NCBI GenBank assembly: GCA_022508405.1
Contig: JAFLVI010000012.1
Span: 1-34,470, forward strand
DNA from: Clostridiales bacterium
GTDB lineage: Bacteria; Bacillota; Clostridia; Christensenellales; Pumilibacteraceae
DNA length: 34,470 nucleotides
Reading direction: 5' to 3'
Numbering within the stretch: position 1 is the first letter of the stretch; each line of letters begins with the position of its first letter. This document shows positions 29,626-34,470 of this stretch, one piece after another. The position numbers and the translations under genes were made by a program. The notes beneath the pieces were generated by a model, which was not told the origin of the DNA, did not search any database, and saw nothing but the letters and a program-made list of their open reading frames with translations.

Positions 29626-31812
29626 ATGAATAATCAAAGCAACGAAAAAACCATATTGGATTATTTGCTAATTCTCTTGGAAAATGATGAGAAAGTCGAT
29701 GAAGCCGATGATTCCGAGCTCATGCATGCCGCGCGGCAGATCAGAAAGCTCATAGACGAAATCCCGGGGGGATTCTTGATTTATCACGCCGACGAAGGCG
29801 AAAAGATTGTGTATGCCAACAAGGCGCTGTTGGATATTTTTAAGTGCAACAGCTATGCCGAGTTTTCCGCTTTGACGGGCGGGTCGTTCCGCGGACTTGT
29901 TCACCCCGAAGACCTTGACCGTGTGGAAGACGAAATTAAAAATCAAATATCCGGCGGCGACAACCTTGATTACGTTGAGTACCGCATTGTGCGCAACGAC
30001 GGCGTTATGCGCTGGGTGGAAGACTACGGACATTATGTGCCGGACAGCAACGGCGGCGGTTTCTTTTACGTGTTTGTAACGGACGCGACCGAAAAGATAA
30101 CCAAACAGCTTCTGGAGCGCGCAACGCTGATCAACGATCAAAAGGAAAAGGAACTCAAAATCCAGAGCCTTATAGAAGAATACGATAAAGAGCGCATGCT
30201 CATCCGTCAAGAAGAGCTTCAAAGATTGGAAGTAATAGAAGGACTGAGCGTAACATACGATTCGATTATCTATGCCGACTTGGAAACAAACACCGCGCTT
30301 CCCTACCGCCTATCTCCGCGCATGCTCAATCTGTTTACCAAAAGATTCGAGGTGCGCGAACTCAGTTGGTTGTTTGAAGAGTACGTAAAGCGCTGGGTGC
30401 ACCCCGACGACCGCGAAGTCATGTCCGAGCGCACGTCCTTTGACTTTATCCGCTCCGAACTGAGCGACAAAAAAACATTTTACACCACATATCGCTGCGT
30501 AATCAACGGCGAAACGCTGTTTTATCAGATGCGTATGGTCAACGTCGGCGCAGAGGACGAGCCCGTAAAGCAAATAGTTATAGGCTGCAGCTGTATAGAC
30601 GAGGAAGTGCAACAGGAACTGCGCCAAAAGCAACTTTTGGAAGACGCGCTGGATAAAGCCACGATAGCGGACGTCGCCAAAAACGCATTCCTATCCAATA
30701 TGTCGCATGACATGCGCACGCCGCTAAACGCCATTTTCGGCTATATTCAGCTTGCACGCAAAGTCAGTCCCGACAGTGTTGCGCTCTCCTATCTTGACAA
30801 AATAGAAACGGCAGGCAAGCAAATATTCGACATGGTGGAAAAGGTGCTTGAGCTCACCTATTCCGAATCCCAAGACTACACCGTCAACGAGCAGCCGTTT
30901 AATATTATAGATATTCTCAAGCACGAAATAGAACGCATAACTCCGCGCGCCAACAAGAAGGATGTGCAGATTGCAATTCATACCGAAATGATGGCAAATG
31001 CGGACGTCATGGGCGACAAGGATAAGCTTGCGCAGGTGCTTAACAACCTTATCGACAACGCCGTCAAATACAACAAAAAGGGCGGCAAAGTGGATATAAC
31101 CATCACGCAAAAGGTAGAACTTCCGCAGTTTATCTCCAAATTCACATTTGAAGTAAAGGACAACGGCATAGGCATAGCGGAGTCCGCGCTCGATCATATT
31201 TTCGACCCGTTTATCAGGGAACAAAACACCACGCAAAGCGGCGAGTACGGCACCGGTCTCGGACTTACAATTACAAAACGCCTTGTACATGCCATGAACG
31301 GCACAATCAGCGTGGACAGCAAACTCGGTGCGGGCAGTACTTTTACCTTTACCATCGAGATGCTGCCGCATATGCCCGAAATGGATGACGCGCTAAGCGA
31401 CGAGGAGCCGGACATAAACGGCATGAAAATCCTTATAGTCGAGGACAACGAAATCAATCTGGAGATAGAGACGGAAATACTCGAAGACTTCGGCTTTAAC
31501 ATAGACAGTGCGGAAAACGGCCAAATCGCCGTAGACAAAGTTCAGGCAGCAAAAAAGGGCGACTACGATCTGGTGCTTATGGACATACAAATGCCCGTCA
31601 TGGACGGCAGGACGGCGGCACGTGAAATTCGCAAGCTAAAAGGTCATCCACTTTCCAACATACCCATTATTGCCCTATCCGCCAACGCGTTTGAAAGCGA
31701 CCGCTTGGCGTCGCTTGAGGCCGGCATGGACGCGCACCTAAACAAACCGCTGGACGTGGACGCACTGCTTCAGGCAATAAAAGCCGCAATTCTCTCCCGC
31801 AGAAAGAAATAA
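29626..31812 (+). CDS. Soluble PAS-PAS hybrid histidine kinase with C-terminal receiver domain
   Basis: A 728-residue hybrid kinase without TM segments, so a cytoplasmic sensor. PAS 1 (about 43-157, with VHPEDLDRVEDEI and VEYRIVRNDGVMRWVEDYG), a coiled linker (about 158-203), PAS 2 (about 205-325, with WVHPDDREVM). HisKA carries phosphoacceptor H361 in SNMSHDMRTPLNAI. The HATPase has N-box QVLNNLIDNAVKYN, G1 VKDNGIGIAE, F-box IFDPFIREQ and G2 GTGLGLTITK. The receiver (about 600-728) has acidic residues in IVEDNE, phosphoacceptor D653 in LMDIQMPVMDG and the conserved lysine in LNKPLD. No DNA-binding output domain or separate response regulator is nearby, so phosphotransfer must go elsewhere. 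It ends at a strong terminator. Confidence 0.95.
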   Translation: MNNQSNEKTILDYLLILLENDEKVDEADDSELMHAARQIRKLIDEIPGGFLIYHADEGEKIVYANKALLDIFKCNSYAEFSALTGGSFRGLVHPEDLDRVEDEIKNQISGGDNLDYVEYRIVRNDGVMRWVEDYGHYVPDSNGGGFFYVFVTDATEKITKQLLERATLINDQKEKELKIQSLIEEYDKERMLIRQEELQRLEVIEGLSVTYDSIIYADLETNTALPYRLSPRMLNLFTKRFEVRELSWLFEEYVKRWVHPDDREVMSERTSFDFIRSELSDKKTFYTTYRCVINGETLFYQMRMVNVGAEDEPVKQIVIGCSCIDEEVQQELRQKQLLEDALDKATIADVAKNAFLSNMSHDMRTPLNAIFGYIQLARKVSPDSVALSYLDKIETAGKQIFDMVEKVLELTYSESQDYTVNEQPFNIIDILKHEIERITPRANKKDVQIAIHTEMMANADVMGDKDKLAQVLNNLIDNAVKYNKKGGKVDITITQKVELPQFISKFTFEVKDNGIGIAESALDHIFDPFIREQNTTQSGEYGTGLGLTITKRLVHAMNGTISVDSKLGAGSTFTFTIEMLPHMPEMDDALSDEEPDINGMKILIVEDNEINLEIETEILEDFGFNIDSAENGQIAVDKVQAAKKGDYDLVLMDIQMPVMDGRTAAREIRKLKGHPLSNIPIIALSANAFESDRLASLEAGMDAHLNKPLDVDALLQAIKAAILSRRKK

Positions 31813-31823
31813 ATAAGAATTAT

Positions 31824-31850
31824 AAAGGACGGCCAACTGACCGTCCTTTT
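31824..31850. terminator. Bidirectional terminator between the kinase and the ABC operon
   Basis: A perfect 9-bp stem, AAAGGACGG (31824-31832) with CCGTCCTTT (31841-31849), 8-nt loop, with T-runs on both strands. It ends the plus-strand kinase transcript and can also end the minus-strand ABC exporter operon. Confidence 0.88.
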
Positions 31851-31871
31851 AAATTTATTATCCTATTTTAT

Positions 31872-31903
31872 AATTCCTAATTCCTCATTCCGAATTCCGA
31901 ATT
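31872..31903. repeat. Heptad repeat array (half-copy of the pdxS-pdxT element)
   Basis: Four 7-nt units, aattcct, aattcct, cattccg, aattccg, plus a final aatt. The array ends 3 bp before the stop codon of the minus-strand ABC permease. The preceding bases (31859-31876) also resemble 14906-14922 (ATCCT, then ATTTTA and AATTC), so the similarity to the pdx-spacer element extends beyond the heptads. The palindrome and the second heptad type are missing here. Confidence 0.75.
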
Positions 31904-31906
31904 GTT

Positions 31907-32698
31907 TCAGTTCCCCGCGCTGTCGTAACGCTTTATTCCTATATTCCACACAAGCAAACCCAACGCCATAATCACGATTGCGGCGATTGCGCTCCATAGC
32001 ACCGCCCACCAGATATTGGCGCCGGTTATAAGGCACTCTATGGGATAGTACAGCATAAGCCCAAACGGAATCACATAAAACATTATGGACATAAACGCTT
32101 TGCCCATATATTTAAGCGGATACTTGGCGTAGCCGCTAAGGTTATACACGGTGTTGAGTATTATGCCGGAAGACTTAATCCAAAACGCAAGCGACGCAAA
32201 CACGAGCTTTATTCCGGTAAACACGAATATTCCGAAAAAGCCGCAAAGAATGAGCGCGGAAACCCTGCCGAACGTCCACACAATGCCGGACATGGGCGCA
32301 AAAATGCACATTATAACAATGCCGACCACAAACTCGCCTATCCCGTCCCACTTGAAGGTTTTTGCAACAAACTGGTACAGCGGATTGAGCGGCCGCGTAA
32401 GATAAATATCCAACTCGCCGTGGCGCACCGCCCAGTACGCGAGTATCCAAAGTTCGTCGGTAAAAATATGGTCTATCGCCTTTGGCACCAGCGTAAATCC
32501 GAACAAAAACGCCAGCGCGTTAAACGTCCATATGCCCATCTGCGGCACAGACCCCACTATTAAGTACACGGTGGCAAGCGATATAATCTCTGTCAGCGCA
32601 AAGCTTATCATCATAATAAACGAATCGGCCTTATACGACAATCCGCTCCGCAAACTCATGGAAACGTATTTGGGATATAGTTTTAGCTCTTTTATCAT
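31907..32698 (-). CDS. ABC-2 type (DUF990) exporter permease, second subunit
   Basis: A 263-residue integral membrane protein with about six TM segments and no large soluble domain. Its start (MIKELKLYPKYVSMSLRSGLSY, then AD and a hydrophobic segment) and the segment WAVRHGELDIYLTRPLNPLYQFVA match the DUF990/ABC-2 permease family (COG3694/COG4587-type pair with a COG4586-type ATPase). It probably forms a heterodimer with the permease encoded just upstream; only one base separates the genes. Substrate unknown for the family. It ends 3 bp from a heptad repeat array. Confidence 0.85.
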   Translation of the reverse strand: MIKELKLYPKYVSMSLRSGLSYKADSFIMMISFALTEIISLATVYLIVGSVPQMGIWTFNALAFLFGFTLVPKAIDHIFTDELWILAYWAVRHGELDIYLTRPLNPLYQFVAKTFKWDGIGEFVVGIVIMCIFAPMSGIVWTFGRVSALILCGFFGIFVFTGIKLVFASLAFWIKSSGIILNTVYNLSGYAKYPLKYMGKAFMSIMFYVIPFGLMLYYPIECLITGANIWWAVLWSAIAAIVIMALGLLVWNIGIKRYDSAGN

Positions 32699-32699
32699 T

Positions 32700-33521
32700 T
32701 TAGCCCCCGAATACTACAACATGTTTAACTGACCTAAGATACGCCAAGTGAGCCAGCACGTTTAATACCGCAATCCATGCAACGGATATAGCAAGTCCTA
32801 TCAGCATTTCCGTCCACCCAACCTGACCCAAAAATATGCGGACAGGCAAGCTGACAAGCGTGGGAAAAGGCGTATAGTAAAGCGCCGTTTGAGCCCATGC
32901 GGGAAAGAGCGCAATGGGCACTATTCCGCCGGACAGAAATGACATTACTATCTGAGACATGCTTGCCACGCCGAACATAGCCTGCGTGCGGAAAGCAAGC
33001 TGTCCGAACAAGAATCCGAACGTATCAAACATTATAGCGGACAAAACGCACATCGGCAAAAACAGCAATACGTTGTACCACTGTATTCCGGTAAGCCCAA
33101 ACCCGAACACCACCACCAGTGTGCCCACGGTTATTACCGGCACGCCTATTATGATAATACGCGCCAAAAACGAGCCCATAGCCGAAAAGCCCAGTTGCAC
33201 ACGGTAGTTTATCGGCTTCATAAGCCGCATGCCTATAAGCCCCCACTTTACATCTTCGTTGATTGTACCCATGGTGTCGGTGTATATCGCTTCGCTCACC
33301 ACTGCGGAAAGAATAACATACATCAGCATTTGCGGAAATACGTAGCCGCCAATTTGTGTTTCGGGCGAAAAGTAGAATATAGCCCACCAAACAAGCCCCA
33401 TAAGCACCGCGCTTATCATTGCGCCTATAAACCACAGCAAAATCGCGCCGCGGTACGCCAGCACGGTCTGATAGCCCGATCGCATAAATATCAAATATTT
33501 TTTAATCTGTCCCTTGCGCAT
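32700..33521 (-). CDS. ABC-2 type (DUF990) exporter permease, first subunit
   Basis: A 273-residue integral membrane protein with about six TM segments, beginning MRKGQIKKYLIFMRSGYQTVLAYR. It has the family-typical cytoplasmic segment WGLIGMRLMKPINYRVQLG, the counterpart of the LTRPLNPLYQ segment in the next gene. Its ATG lies inside the ATPase gene, a 20-bp overlap, and the second permease follows after one base, so the three are one translationally coupled unit. Fits the two-permease, one-ATPase layout of DUF990 exporters. Confidence 0.87.
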   Translation of the reverse strand: MRKGQIKKYLIFMRSGYQTVLAYRGAILLWFIGAMISAVLMGLVWWAIFYFSPETQIGGYVFPQMLMYVILSAVVSEAIYTDTMGTINEDVKWGLIGMRLMKPINYRVQLGFSAMGSFLARIIIIGVPVITVGTLVVVFGFGLTGIQWYNVLLFLPMCVLSAIMFDTFGFLFGQLAFRTQAMFGVASMSQIVMSFLSGGIVPIALFPAWAQTALYYTPFPTLVSLPVRIFLGQVGWTEMLIGLAISVAWIAVLNVLAHLAYLRSVKHVVVFGG

Positions 33522-34470
33522 CGCTCTCTCCGTCTGTTGTTTCGTTCTTGTTCTTTTCGTAAATTTTTTCCACCACCTGCTCTATACCCGTTTCGGAAAT
33601 CTTTACGTCACCAATCTCGTAGTGGTTGAACATGTGGTTAAGCAGTTCACCTGTAGATAGCCTACTCCCGTCTATGGTAAAAGTAACGCTGTGTCCGCCG
33701 TCCTCGTCGGTATGCTTGATTACGGCGTCGCCGAATGCTTGCGACACGGACTCCCCGTCTATCGGAGCGGAAGCCGTAACCTTTATGTCGCGCGTGTCAC
33801 CAAACATGTGCTTTACGTCGTTTAGCGAGCCGTCAAACAGCACTTTCCCCGCGTCCAAAATTATTACACGCTCGCACAATAGCTCTATATCGCTCATGGC
33901 GTGCGTGGTTAGTATAAGCGTGGTGTGGTACTGCGTTTTAAGCTTGTTTATCGCGTCCACAAGATTGCGCTTTACCAGCACGTCAAGTCCTATCGTAGGC
34001 TCGTCCAAAAACAGCGTTTTGGGATTGTGCAGCATGGCGGCGGCAAGGTCGGCGCGCATGCGCTGACCCAGCGACAAAGTGCGCACCGGCGCGTCCATAA
34101 ACGGCTTCATGTCAAGTAGCTCTATAAGCTCACCCATTCTGCGGTTGTATTCGTCGTTGGGCACGTCGTAAATATACTTTAACAGATCGTACGTTTCGGT
34201 AAGCGGCAGGTCGTACCAAAGCTGCGTCTTTTGCCCGAACACAACCCCTATGGTTTTTAGCACGGCGTTGCGCTCCTTGGACTTGTACGGATGCTTGCCG
34301 TCTATAAGTATTTCGCCCGACGTGGGCGTAAGTATGCCGCTCATCATCTTTATGGTGGTGGACTTGCCCGCGCCGTTTGCGCCTATGTATCCCACCGCTT
34401 CGCCGTCGCCCACGGTAAACGACACGCCGTCCACCGCCTTTACAACGGTGTACTTGCGCGAAAACAGCGA
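33502..34470 (-). CDS. ABC exporter ATPase subunit (N-terminus beyond window)
   Basis: The frame stays open to the window edge: upstream of an internal GTG at 34434 the codons still encode typical ABC sequence (RKYTVVKAVDGVSF), so the true start lies outside. At least 322 residues are visible. Walker A GANGAGKST, Q-loop GVVFGQKTQLW, signature LSLGQRMRADLAAA, Walker B TLFLDEPTIGLD and H-loop TTHAM are all present. The C-terminal extension of about 100 residues after the ATPase core is seen in NatA/COG4586-type ATPases. Energises the two DUF990 permeases downstream. Confidence 0.93.
   Translation of the reverse strand, partial: SLFSRKYTVVKAVDGVSFTVGDGEAVGYIGANGAGKSTTIKMMSGILTPTSGEILIDGKHPYKSKERNAVLKTIGVVFGQKTQLWYDLPLTETYDLLKYIYDVPNDEYNRRMGELIELLDMKPFMDAPVRTLSLGQRMRADLAAAMLHNPKTLFLDEPTIGLDVLVKRNLVDAINKLKTQYHTTLILTTHAMSDIELLCERVIILDAGKVLFDGSLNDVKHMFGDTRDIKVTASAPIDGESVSQAFGDAVIKHTDEDGGHSVTFTIDGSRLSTGELLNHMFNHYEIGDVKISETGIEQVVEKIYEKNKNETTDGESDAQGTD

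Overview
The window is a gene-dense bacterial chromosome segment, most likely from an uncultured anaerobic Bacillota (class Clostridia). Grounds: AddA/AddB rather than RecBCD, the PdxS/PdxT vitamin B6 route, a YybS-like (DUF2232) protein beside rplI, a tandem DUF1540 protein, an oligoendopeptidase F, SD motifs of the AGGAG type and TTGACA/TATAAT promoters with 17-18 bp spacing. Coding DNA is fairly GC-rich while spacers are AT-rich. Lineage below class is a guess. No stretch over 300 bp lacks a gene; the longest spacers (about 80-160 bp) hold promoters, terminators and one repeat element.

Layout. 1-7109 (minus): a promoter-driven operon pepF - mazG-like - dusB - cyclophilin, then a second promoter driving a parvulin-like foldase lipoprotein - ybaB - recR, then a separately promoted tRNA-Thr(CGU) cut by the window edge. 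7117-10211 (minus): a Wzz-like two-TM coiled-coil protein plus an intracellular GH13 glucosidase, ending in a hairpin terminator. 10265-11032 (plus): a lone SDR whose stop overlaps that of convergent recF. 11029-16411 (minus): rplI - pdxS - [repeat element] - pdxT - patatin - membrane-anchored ComEC-like metallo-beta-lactamase - recF. 16456-17552 (minus): the YybS-like protein. 17627-18520 (plus): DUF1540 protein and folA. 18533-20210 (minus): GNAT plus an unrecognised 314-aa protein. 20216-21507 (minus): a three-TM protein with a long Ala-Gln repeat tail. 21577-27645 (minus): addB-addA. 27664-31850 (plus): lipoprotein, RimK-like ATP-grasp ligase, soluble PAS-PAS-histidine kinase-receiver hybrid. 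31907-34470 (minus): a DUF990-type ABC exporter (two permeases and an ATPase that runs off the window).

How the genes relate. DNA repair and recombination recur (recR, recF, addAB, ybaB). Envelope and export functions form another theme (foldase lipoprotein, Wzz-like protein, anchored MBL, DUF990 exporter). Most of the rest is housekeeping.

Main points of interest: (1) four genes have consensus-like promoters whose -10 box lies only 6-9 nt before the start codon and have no Shine-Dalgarno, implying leaderless mRNAs, while other promoted genes have 18 nt or more and usually an SD; (2) a structured element of about 100 bp between pdxS and pdxT is made of heptanucleotide repeats flanking a GC palindrome, and a related half-copy lies next to the ABC permease, each heptad array ending exactly 3 bp from a stop codon; (3) the MazG-like protein seems to keep decayed remnants of both a tetrapyrrole-methylase domain and a second MazG domain. 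I did not find a clear new defence or mobile system.
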